Shown here one piece after another: positions 8,671 to 15,510 of a stretch of 21,529 bases of DNA. Within the stretch, counting starts at the first letter, position 1. The number at the start of each line of letters is the position of its first letter. Origin of the DNA: a virus; IMG/VR virus record IMGVR_UViG_3300001213_000220, positions 1-21,529 of that record; one strand, given 5' to 3'. Under the pieces are notes generated by a model. It saw nothing but the letters and a program-made list of their open reading frames with translations. It did not search any database and was not told where the DNA came from. The position numbers and the translations under genes are program-made.

Positions 8671-9924
8671 TCATCCCCTAATAAGTGCGGATCGCTCTAT
8701 AAAATCAATTCTTTTCCCTGAATTCTGACACCATTTCGATAGGGAATCCGCGTAACCCGGATCGTCCGCATCATCGCAAATGATCGTTTTGGTCCCTCCG
8801 AAGTGGTCAAAAAAACCCATCCGTGACCCAATGACTCGTGGTGGACCATCGTTTAATCCCAAGGAAAATTCACTTGGAATATCGTTTGGTAAAACATACC
8901 ATCCGTCCTTAATATCGCACAATTTGACCTCGATGTTTTTAAGTCCCGATTGTTGGATCATCCCATTAATAGTGTTAAACCAATCTTTATGATGCTCTAA
9001 ACAATAAACCTTTTGATCGGTGGAGGCGGCCAGAACTAGCGTGGTCAAACCGCTGCCGGTTTCAATAATTGGGCCATCGGCTTTTTTCCCCATTATGGCG
9101 CATAACATTAGCACATCCTCAAGTGCGCCCCATTGATTACCGATAAATCTGCGCGCCTCGGAAAAAAGCGTCGGATCGAACTCATTGGTCTTGATTCGGT
9201 CAATCATGTACGTTAAGGTTTCTTTACCTTGACGACGCAGGGCTGCGCTTAAACTGTCGTAGATAGTTGACACGGCGATATGCCCCAAATGCAAATCGGC
9301 CGCCGCGTGAAGCTTTCCACCTTTAGCGACCCACTTTTTGCAGAAACTTAAATCTCCTCCCCATCTGGCACCATTATCAAATGTTCGCTCGAAAAGGATC
9401 GGTATTTTCATCCTACGATCATTTCGCGCCCAATATTGATTCGCGTCAATAGCAAGCGTCTCTATTACGTGTCGTTTGATCTTCATGAATCCCGTGGGAA
9501 GACCGGCGACTTCTAAAAGGCCGTTTTCAGGTTCAACCACACCAGGGATGGTAATAACTGGCATGATTTCTTTCGATGCTTCGCTGTCTTTGCGATAGGG
9601 ATAGATCCCGCCGACAATATCAACATCAAATTGACATAATTTAATTAATTCCGATGGCTCCCATGCAACGTCGGCATCTAAAAAAACTAACTCAGTGCAA
9701 TCGCTTAACAAAAATTCCTGTACAAGTGAGTTTCTCGCATCGTCGACATGACAATTGCCCGTTAACAAAAAATAGGCAGACTCTATCCCATTTTCGGATA
9801 AAGCCTGCCTAGACCTCTGGATTGAAAAAACATAACCAGGAGATGGAGAGTCATAAACAGGGGTACATAAAGCCACCTTCTGTCCGTTCGTCTCCCTACC
9901 CTGGTCTATATAGAGCTGGCTCAT
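8671..9924 (-). CDS. Glycosyltransferase-methyltransferase fusion protein
   Basis: This 417-residue protein has two apparent domains. Residues 15-220 look like a GT-A glycosyltransferase: DDARN (61-65), then VFLDADVAWEP (80-90) carrying a DxD metal-binding motif (Asp83, Asp85), GGIYPYR (105-111), the acceptor-side GGDLSFCKKW (189-198) and LHLGHI (211-216). Residues 255-417 look like a class I S-adenosylmethionine methyltransferase: the glycine-rich loop IIETGSGLTTLVLAA (286-300), an acidic residue after strand 2 (CLEHH, Glu310), NDGPP (358-362) and IICDDADD (381-388). It sits inside the structural operon between the coat and neck genes. It might therefore glycosylate and methylate virion proteins, or modify host surface glycans. 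No ribosome-binding site is strong, and its ATG sits directly after the preceding stop. Domain calls are fairly secure and the substrate is unknown. Confidence 0.75.
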   Translation of the reverse strand: MSQLYIDQGRETNGQKVALCTPVYDSPSPGYVFSIQRSRQALSENGIESAYFLLTGNCHVDDARNSLVQEFLLSDCTELVFLDADVAWEPSELIKLCQFDVDIVGGIYPYRKDSEASKEIMPVITIPGVVEPENGLLEVAGLPTGFMKIKRHVIETLAIDANQYWARNDRRMKIPILFERTFDNGARWGGDLSFCKKWVAKGGKLHAAADLHLGHIAVSTIYDSLSAALRRQGKETLTYMIDRIKTNEFDPTLFSEARRFIGNQWGALEDVLMLCAIMGKKADGPIIETGSGLTTLVLAASTDQKVYCLEHHKDWFNTINGMIQQSGLKNIEVKLCDIKDGWYVLPNDIPSEFSLGLNDGPPRVIGSRMGFFDHFGGTKTIICDDADDPGYADSLSKWCQNSGKRIDFIERSALIRG

Positions 9925-10152
9925 TTAGCCGCCCGTATTAATTAATCCAAGCGTCCGCAGCGCCGCATAAAGACGATTGATCTTTGTTTCATTAAGTGTC
10001 GTTGTTGCGGTCGCAGTTGTTACTGCGGTGATCGCAACTTGTACGACGGGAGTTGCTCCAAAAAAGCCCACCTTTTCTGTCGCTGATTTACCTACTTGCG
10101 CACCGGTTGGCGAATTGTAGGTAGCCTGTTCATATTCAGTTGGTTGCGTCAT
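9925..10152 (-). CDS. Small head-fibre / decoration-like protein
   Basis: This 75-residue protein follows the coat gene. The ATG at 10152 (MTQPTEYEQATYNS) is preceded by AGGAG six bases upstream. A longer frame reaching 10224 has no ribosome-binding site and overlaps the coat gene in full. The VGFFGATPVVQ segment (about residues 28-38), a Thr/Ala-rich stretch and a C-terminal helix (KINRLYAALRTLGLI) form an architecture common in small phage structural proteins. In that architecture the helix may trimerise and the 'FFG-x-x-P-x-x-Q' part is a small beta unit. Its place right after the coat gene, with overlapping ends, suggests a co-expressed virion component. The role is inferred. Confidence 0.65.
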   Translation of the reverse strand: MTQPTEYEQATYNSPTGAQVGKSATEKVGFFGATPVVQVAITAVTTATATTTLNETKINRLYAALRTLGLINTGG

Positions 10153-10162
10153 GTTGATCTCC

Positions 10163-11371
10163 TTAGCTTGTGATCCGGCAGGCCCATTGAGGACGAATCG
10201 CCGCGTAACCGTACAACATATCAATACGAGTTAACATCTCATCATTTCGGATGTCGCTCGCTTGCCAGACGCGTACCGACAGGCCATCCTGCGTCTTAAT
10301 AACGCATTTAGCGGCATCAGACATCAGAGGCAGCTCGGCGGTGGCGAACGTGAACGCATCTTTATGATACATTAGGTTTTGAACGTAGCTTGTTGAGGCC
10401 GCGCCGATAAAAACCAATGCCGCAGTGGTCAGGCCAGAGGGTACAATATCAGCACCATTAGACGCTGCCACATTCTTGCGTGCGCCAGTAATATATATCG
10501 TTGGGGCAATAAGCAAGTTGGTAGAGGTTGATCCAGACAGAATCGTGAATTGTTTCAGATTGCTGTAGGCCGCTTTTGTTTCTGGATGGCAATCATACAC
10601 TCCGGCAATCGTAAAGACCTGCCCAGCGGTTGGAGTTGCAAAACCCGTTACCGTTAAATCCGCATCACCGTCAACAATGGTGTACGTATTCAGGGTGACC
10701 GAGGTCACGTCCGAGTTGTTGGTCATGGTCCAAACGCGCTCGTTCTCATAAAAGTCCGCCATACCGGTACGACCGATCATACCCTCGCGATACTGTTCTT
10801 TGATTTGAGCCGAATCTTGAAACAGACCTTTCAAGCCATTCACCAATCCGCCCATGGTAACGGAGTCCATCTGTACAAACCGTTGGCCGTCTTTTGGGGC
10901 GAGCTGTTGATTGAGTTTTGCGCGGGCAGCGCCGATTGCTGCTAAATCAGCAGGGGGTGTTCCGGCTGTGCCGGCGACGTTATAGACCAGTTTAGAGCAG
11001 CCCTGGATAACGTCCGATTCGATACCGGAAATCATCGAGGCCATCGCGGGCTCTAAATGGATTTTAACGAAGTCTTGCAGATCTAACGCCAACTCACGCG
11101 AGTTAAAACGCATATCAACGCCATCCTGTGTTGCGGTAACCAGGGATGTACTTTGTTCGGTAGCATCCTGGACATCCATAACACGAGAACCTTGGCGACG
11201 GGTATATTGAGACGGCAGACGGATACGGAGCGTATCCCCGATCTTACCGTTGCTTTGTCCAAACGAGGAGTCGAACTCCCGGTTAATAGTACCAATAAAT
11301 GACGCTTTCTCATGCGCAAGCGCTAAAGCGGCATTTCCGATCTTGTCAATAGTCAGTAATGAATTAGCCAT
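10163..11371 (-). CDS. Major capsid (coat) protein, P22 gp5-like
   Basis: This 402-residue protein has the P22 coat family appearance. The N-terminal arm MANSLLTIDKIGNAALALAH leads to a segment with REFDSSFGQSNGKIGDTLRI (about residues 31-50). A helical spine follows around 105-140, then an inserted beta-rich domain around residues 210-285 (VTSVTLNTYTIVDGDADLTV and following), in the place of the telokin-like I-domain of P22 coat. The C-terminus has YGYAAIRPQWACRI. P22 coat is 430 residues. It follows the scaffold gene, as expected. The ATG at 11371 is preceded by a hairpin (11378-11389) whose GGGAG is the best Shine-Dalgarno site, about nine bases from the start. Assembly presumably involves HK97-fold subunits built around the scaffold. 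The assignment is strong from order and sequence. Confidence 0.88.
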   Translation of the reverse strand: MANSLLTIDKIGNAALALAHEKASFIGTINREFDSSFGQSNGKIGDTLRIRLPSQYTRRQGSRVMDVQDATEQSTSLVTATQDGVDMRFNSRELALDLQDFVKIHLEPAMASMISGIESDVIQGCSKLVYNVAGTAGTPPADLAAIGAARAKLNQQLAPKDGQRFVQMDSVTMGGLVNGLKGLFQDSAQIKEQYREGMIGRTGMADFYENERVWTMTNNSDVTSVTLNTYTIVDGDADLTVTGFATPTAGQVFTIAGVYDCHPETKAAYSNLKQFTILSGSTSTNLLIAPTIYITGARKNVAASNGADIVPSGLTTAALVFIGAASTSYVQNLMYHKDAFTFATAELPLMSDAAKCVIKTQDGLSVRVWQASDIRNDEMLTRIDMLYGYAAIRPQWACRITS

Positions 11372-11377
11372 ACTCTA

Positions 11378-11389
11378 TGTCTCCCGACA
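11378..11389 (-). promoter_or_regulatory. Leader RNA hairpin with GGGA tetraloop holding the coat gene's ribosome-binding site
   Basis: The minus strand reads TGTCGGGAGACA, a four-base-pair stem with a GGGA (GNRA) loop. The GGGAG that should pair with 16S rRNA spans the loop and the first stem base, nine bases before the ATG. Fourteen bases (ACTGTCGGGAGACA) are identical to the site before the portal gene. It lies in the 38-base gap between scaffold and coat genes. Confidence 0.6.
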
Positions 11390-11409
11390 GTGAGCAATAT
11401 GTTATACCT

Positions 11410-12192
11410 CTAGCGGCCTCTGAGCTTATTCCATTTTTTTAGGAATTGATCGTAAGGTTCGCTGTCCTGAATCTCATCGCTGCTAGTTTTTTTACCACCA
11501 ACAGGTTTAATGGGTTCAGGCGCTTTAGAGGGCCTAATCGTTCCCTCACGCTTTGCTTCTAATTTTCCGGCAATGCGTGTGATTTCAGCCACCTGCCTTA
11601 CAAGGGAGAGTTTTGCGATACGCGCAGCCTCTTTGGGATTGCTGCCCAAGTAGTACGTGGTATCAACCTGGATACCCGGATCATCGAGTTCAAATATTGC
11701 TGACGCCATCTGTGGGGTAATCTGGATGTGATTACCTGATACCACATCCTCGAAATCAGGATGCTTAGCGATACCATTGGAAAATAATTCATCACGGCTT
11801 GATTCAAAATCCGCCTGCGTGACAACCGGCTGCACGTTGTTTTGTGCGTTTGATTGTTGTGTAGGCTGCCGCTGCTTTTCATGGTATGCCAACTTCGCGT
11901 CGAAATATTCGTCGATACCTGGAAAATCATCCAGCTTTGGCGGTTTAGGTGCTTGCTGTATTGCTTGTGCTTGTTGCTGCTCAAGCATGGACATCAAGCG
12001 CGCATTTTGCCGCCTCAGTTCTCGTTCCTTGTAAGCAATTTCTGCGAGTTTGCGATCTTTAGGATCAGGTTTAGTTACTGGTTCTAAGGGCGCAGCGATC
12101 GACGCATCCGTTGATTCGGTAGGTGTCGATACGGGATCGACGGGAGAAATATCGCCGGGTTCGGCTGGCGTTGCCGTTGCTATATCAGTCAT
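11410..12192 (-). CDS. Scaffold protein (P22 gp8-like)
   Basis: This 260-residue acidic-then-basic protein lies just before the coat gene, the normal place for a scaffold. The N-terminal third is Pro/Ala/Asp/Thr-rich and likely disordered. A Gln-rich helix follows (REL-RRQNARLMSMLEQQQAQAIQQ, shortened here). The C-terminus (SEPYDQFLKKWNKLRGR) is a short basic helical tail, the part that in P22 scaffold binds coat. The ATG at 12192 is preferred because AGAGG stands five bases upstream. A longer frame to 12234 has no ribosome-binding site, but a hairpin and part of the leader lie in it. A promoter candidate at 12272-12299 and the leader hairpin at 12211-12222 would give scaffold and coat their own control. 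The function is inferred from order, composition and the basic tail. Confidence 0.8.
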   Translation of the reverse strand: MTDIATATPAEPGDISPVDPVSTPTESTDASIAAPLEPVTKPDPKDRKLAEIAYKERELRRQNARLMSMLEQQQAQAIQQAPKPPKLDDFPGIDEYFDAKLAYHEKQRQPTQQSNAQNNVQPVVTQADFESSRDELFSNGIAKHPDFEDVVSGNHIQITPQMASAIFELDDPGIQVDTTYYLGSNPKEAARIAKLSLVRQVAEITRIAGKLEAKREGTIRPSKAPEPIKPVGGKKTSSDEIQDSEPYDQFLKKWNKLRGR

Positions 12193-12210
12193 TCGTACCT
12201 CTAATAGGGG

Positions 12211-12222
12211 CGTCTCTCGACG
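12211..12222 (-). promoter_or_regulatory. Leader RNA hairpin with GAGA tetraloop before the scaffold gene
   Basis: The minus strand reads CGTCGAGAGACG, a perfect four-base-pair stem with a GAGA (GNRA) loop. It lies 18 bases upstream of the chosen ATG and upstream of the AGAGG ribosome-binding site. The same core GTC-GNGA-GAC precedes the portal, coat and first ejection genes, with an outer pair of C-G here and T-A at the portal and coat genes. Confidence 0.5.
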
Positions 12223-12271
12223 GGCCATCTGCATGCGGGCGTCATCACGACGAGCCTTGCAGTTATTAATG

Positions 12272-12299
12272 ATATTAGCATATCAGGGTGTAGTGTCAA
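12272..12299 (-). promoter_or_regulatory. Candidate sigma70 promoter for scaffold and coat genes
   Basis: On the minus strand a perfect -35 box TTGACA (12294-12299) is followed by a 16-base spacer and a -10 box TAATAT (12272-12277). The base triplet TGC just upstream of the -10 gives an extended -10 (TGnTAATAT). The -35 overlaps the last codons of the preceding gene. Transcription would begin near 12265, giving a leader of about 70 bases that includes the hairpin at 12211-12222. This could supply extra scaffold and coat mRNA. Confidence 0.5.
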
Positions 12300-12742
12300 T
12301 TTAACGTCAAGAGGGCCACAATTAACACGTCCTCTTCCCTTCTTCTGCGCCGTTTTGCGATCAGCCTTTGTTCTTCGGCTATTTTCTGTATCTCTGCTTT
12401 TTTCTGTTCGGCTTGTTTTTTTATCCATTTAAGGTACAGCGATTTATAAATAAGGTGCTGTTCCCTAAGCCTTAACCGTAAGATCAATTCAAAATCTGAG
12501 GATGTTTCGTTGACCGGATCGAGGCTTTCGGCCATATCCTCCAAGATAGGCTTGGCTTTTTCTTCCTCTTTATCTGTCGCGCGGAACTTTTTTAGTTTTA
12601 TCCTGGGGCGATCCAAATCATAACCAAAATAACCCCCCGAATAGGTTTCCGTGACCGGAGTTATCGGGATTACTTCGGCGCGACCTGAGAATGATCCATA
12701 ACGCCGACCGCTGTAACCACTGCCGGTTAATTGGGTGATCAT
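12296..12742 (-). CDS. Unknown coiled-coil protein of the head module
   Basis: This 148-residue protein is of unknown function. Residues 1-45 are Gly/Tyr/Ser-rich (MITQLTGSGYSGRRYGSFSG). The C-terminal two thirds form a highly charged long helix, rich in Lys, Glu and Arg (KKQAEQKKAEIQKIAEEQRL), with a run of five Arg just after it. The protein ends in a hydrophobic DVLIVALLTLN tail. It overlaps the previous gene by four bases (ATGA), so it is translated with it. Its position before the scaffold suggests a head-associated role such as a second scaffold-like or internal protein. I recognise no domain. The basic helix could contact DNA or the scaffold, but this is a guess. Confidence 0.6.
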   Translation of the reverse strand: MITQLTGSGYSGRRYGSFSGRAEVIPITPVTETYSGGYFGYDLDRPRIKLKKFRATDKEEEKAKPILEDMAESLDPVNETSSDFELILRLRLREQHLIYKSLYLKWIKKQAEQKKAEIQKIAEEQRLIAKRRRRREEDVLIVALLTLN

Positions 12743-14460
12743 ACAATCGTAAAGGTGTCACCACTTACGGGGGCCGTGGTCAAGGCGGTGACAGTCAGCA
12801 CACCAAGGGCTGTGCTGGCGGTGATATCAGTCGCCTGACCGCGTAAGTTGGCTGTCGTAGTACCTTGACTAAATATCACAATCCGGCCCTTGAACTGATC
12901 GATGACAGCTGCTGCTGGATCAATGGCGCTAGTTACGATGCTGGTAGTGCTGGATGCATCCCCGACTGTTCCGGTGACGATCCCTTGGGTGCTGAGTGCT
13001 AAACGTGCCGCTGCAGTGGCCACGCCGTTAATCTGATCGGCATTGGCCGTAACTCTCGCGGTAACACTGCCGACAGCGCCGGTAACGGAACCAACCGCCC
13101 CAGTTACAGAACCAACCGATCCAGATAGGCTTCCTGTTATGTTCATGGTTTGATCGGGTAGATTAATATTGGTCAGACCTGCCCCCGCTACACCTATTTC
13201 CGTCGTATCAGTCAAGATGCTTTGGGCCGTAGCCTCCAACGCCAAACCGGATTGTATTTGCGTAATAGGGTGGATATGGGTGGCTTTAATCACAAACGCC
13301 ACGCCATCTACCGGCGCGGAAGTTAATGCCTCATCAAGAGTAATCGTGCCGTTTGTGCCTGAATATGACAATATCGGCTTGAATTGCCCCGATAATGCGC
13401 CACTCGTAAAAATCAGCAATCCATCGTTCCAGAAATTACTTACCTGAGTAAGATTTGTTTTAAATACAGTTGTCGTGGCCGTCGCATCTTGAACGACACC
13501 TGCTGTGTATTGATACTCCTGACCCGTTGAGTATGACACGAATATCTGATCAACCCGTAGAGTGGCGCTGGTCAATGCGGCGCTATAGAACCGGATGCGA
13601 ACCTTACCAATATTGGCCCCTGTCCCAACATGACCGGTAAATAGGGTATACGTACCCGTGTCATAGGTTGATCCGGATTTTCCAATAATCGTCCCGACCG
13701 TCTGCCAGGCCGAACTTACCCAGTTGTACGCCTGGATACTCACGTCATCACTTGCCCCGTTGGAATAGGCGGTAATACCGACGGCCGAAGGCAGTCCTTG
13801 TACTCCAATGTCAAATTGATAATACAAATCCAGCGTGCCGGCGGTGTCAGTATGTGTGTGCGGCGTCGCATCAAGCAATGCCGTGCTTGCGTAAGTACCC
13901 GATGTCTGGGTTCCAGTCGTTAAAACATAGGATTCGGCTACCACGTTAACTAGTGTGCCCACGGCAGCGATATTGCTAATTTGCTGCGCCATCCCATCGA
14001 GATTAAGCGCGCCCGCGGTCGATATCGGCAAACCGCCAGCGGCATTGGCCGCGGCATTAGGCATAGCCGTCAGCCCAAGACGTACAGTGTCTTGAGGGTC
14101 ATAGGCAACCAGGTCAACCTCAAGCACCACGGGTACCATATTGGCGGCACCTTTGAGCATGATCACAACGCTATTCACTCCCGTGGCAATCGCCGCATCA
14201 GGGATGTCAAACCGATACAAGCCAGGTGTATTAGTTGCATCGACCTCCACAAATCCGCCTGATGAAAATGCACCGGTTACCGTTTGCGTGGCCAATGTAA
14301 TGGCGGACCTAGCAGCAAGTGGTCTAACGTAGGACGCGACCAAACTTGCGGTATTGTAGGCCAACCCCGTCAACCCCGCCCCGGTAGTGACGGAGCTATC
14401 CTGTACAAAAACATACAGCGGGATACTCGTTGATGCCTTTTTAATCGTTAATTTAGCCAT
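12739..14460 (-). CDS. Virion appendage or decoration protein with GSVTGAV repeats
   Basis: This 573-residue protein is Thr/Ala/Gly/Val-rich and predicted to be mostly beta. The first 130 residues (MAKLTIKKASTSIPLYVFVQ, then GGFVEVDATNTPGLYRFDIP) resemble the beta-sandwich N-terminal module found in several phage baseplate and head fibres. The middle (about 165-320) resembles a carbohydrate-binding or jelly-roll domain, for example WVSSAWQTVGTIIGKSGSTY. Residues 447-467 contain three tandem GA/SVGSVT units that could form a narrow trimeric stalk. A final domain has TASTALGVLTVTALTTAPVS. It overlaps the previous gene by eight bases and the next by four. The product is probably a surface structure of the head, but a role in glycan binding is only inferred. 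Confidence 0.6.
   Translation of the reverse strand: MAKLTIKKASTSIPLYVFVQDSSVTTGAGLTGLAYNTASLVASYVRPLAARSAITLATQTVTGAFSSGGFVEVDATNTPGLYRFDIPDAAIATGVNSVVIMLKGAANMVPVVLEVDLVAYDPQDTVRLGLTAMPNAAANAAGGLPISTAGALNLDGMAQQISNIAAVGTLVNVVAESYVLTTGTQTSGTYASTALLDATPHTHTDTAGTLDLYYQFDIGVQGLPSAVGITAYSNGASDDVSIQAYNWVSSAWQTVGTIIGKSGSTYDTGTYTLFTGHVGTGANIGKVRIRFYSAALTSATLRVDQIFVSYSTGQEYQYTAGVVQDATATTTVFKTNLTQVSNFWNDGLLIFTSGALSGQFKPILSYSGTNGTITLDEALTSAPVDGVAFVIKATHIHPITQIQSGLALEATAQSILTDTTEIGVAGAGLTNINLPDQTMNITGSLSGSVGSVTGAVGSVTGAVGSVTARVTANADQINGVATAAARLALSTQGIVTGTVGDASSTTSIVTSAIDPAAAVIDQFKGRIVIFSQGTTTANLRGQATDITASTALGVLTVTALTTAPVSGDTFTIV
13060..13122 (-). repeat. Three 21-bp tandem repeats coding GA/SVGSVT units
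   Basis: Three consecutive 21-base units (13060-13080, 13081-13101, 13102-13122) encode GAVGSVT, GAVGSVT and GSVGSVT. Most differences are at third codon positions, so the repeat is old and kept at protein level. It lies in the stalk-like part of the appendage protein. Confidence 0.7.
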
Positions 14461-15070
14461 TTAGTCCACCGTTTAGTTGCTGCATTCCGCCGGACATATT
14501 TACCGGGATGATAGTTCCTCCGGTCGACGCGCCATTGGTCCAGTCCTGTACGTCTAAATCCGCATCGTTTGTCGCCTGAGCCCAGGTATAAAACCCGTCA
14601 TACCCACCGGTTAAGGGAGTTCCATCCGAATAGCTGAGCACGTTAACCCCGGCCACATCGCCATAGATGGTGCTACCGGTACGACGTACAGTAATCGTAT
14701 GGGCGCTACCGTAGGCCTGTGTGTAAGCCGACGAGCTTGCCGAATAAGATCCATTTTTCTCCAGATTCGCGCCAGTAAAATTAGCCCCGGACGAGGTGTT
14801 ATGGTAAAAATTATATCCTTCATTTGCTGATCCGGCGTTAATTCTCACGCCTCGATTACCCGGCTGAACGCTGGTTTGTGGCGCTAGCGTGACCTGTGAG
14901 TATTGCTGAGTTGATCCATTGTAATAAGCGGCGCAGTAATTGTAGGTGCTATTAGGGCGGGCATTATTGCTCTGGATTTGTCCAATAGCATTGCCATTTA
15001 TGGAGGTCCAGTTCGCATCGTGGGTGCTCCATGATGTGCCGTTTGTGTCTGTGAATGTTTCGGTCGTCAT
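14453..15070 (-). CDS. Jelly-roll (concanavalin/LamG-like) surface protein
   Basis: This 205-residue protein has the composition and pattern of a lectin-like beta-sandwich: MTTETFTDTNGTSWSTHDAN (which recurs as the start of such phage domains), then W-T-S, RGVRINAG, TITVRRTGSTIYGDVAG and DGFYTWAQATNDADLDVQDW near residues 157-178. This resembles the laminin-G/concanavalin fold used to bind glycans. It ends in a short Gly/Asn/Met tail. It overlaps its upstream neighbour by four bases (ATGA) and its downstream neighbour by eight, which implies tight co-expression. It and the 573-residue protein may form a capsid-surface glycan-binding structure. Fold confidence is moderate; role is inferred. 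Confidence 0.6.
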   Translation of the reverse strand: MTTETFTDTNGTSWSTHDANWTSINGNAIGQIQSNNARPNSTYNYCAAYYNGSTQQYSQVTLAPQTSVQPGNRGVRINAGSANEGYNFYHNTSSGANFTGANLEKNGSYSASSSAYTQAYGSAHTITVRRTGSTIYGDVAGVNVLSYSDGTPLTGGYDGFYTWAQATNDADLDVQDWTNGASTGGTIIPVNMSGGMQQLNGGLNG

Positions 15071-15510
15071 GCGGGGATCGTCTCAGTCAACCCGGTGGCT
15101 TGAGATAGGTCGATGTTCTGGCCTTGCAGCCAAAGCAATAAACGTTGCTCGATGGCTTTTAACGGAGTAGTTAAGGTTAATCCCGTGGTATTAATTCCCA
15201 GCGCCTGGAGTTTAGTGATATTCGCCACCAGCACGGCCCTGGTGAGCCGAATGACATCGGTTCTTGCATCGAGCTGAGTAAAATCAGTCGCATCGATACG
15301 TAGGATATAAAACTGTTTCAGCCATTGGCGATTACCCAGCGCATCCCGTGCTATCTCGGCAGGCAACCAGCCCATCATGCTAGTGATATTGCCGGTAGGG
15401 ATATTGGCTTCCAGAGCGGCCAGATATTTTGGCTCAATGCCGTATTCGGTCGCGGGGAGGTCGGGCTTTACTCGTGCGACCGCTGGGATTAGGTAGTATC
15501 TGACTGTCAT
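15067..15510 (-). CDS. Unknown structural-module protein
   Basis: This 147-residue protein has no domain that I recognise. It begins MTVRYYLIPAVARVKPDLPA and has a WLPAEIARDALGNRQWLKQF segment (about residues 48-67) followed by a strand pattern (FYILRIDATDFTQLDAR). The C-terminal 60 residues look helical. It overlaps the portal by four bases (ATGA) and the lectin-like gene by four. Coupling in both directions suggests that it works with the portal or with the appendage proteins, perhaps as an assembly or attachment factor. Confidence 0.6.
   Translation of the reverse strand: MTVRYYLIPAVARVKPDLPATEYGIEPKYLAALEANIPTGNITSMMGWLPAEIARDALGNRQWLKQFYILRIDATDFTQLDARTDVIRLTRAVLVANITKLQALGINTTGLTLTTPLKAIEQRLLLWLQGQNIDLSQATGLTETIPA

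Noticed and set aside
11598-11984. Minus-strand frame of 128 codons inside the scaffold gene
   Set aside because: It is in another frame of the scaffold gene and its product is Ser/Arg/Asn/Thr-rich low-quality sequence without motif.
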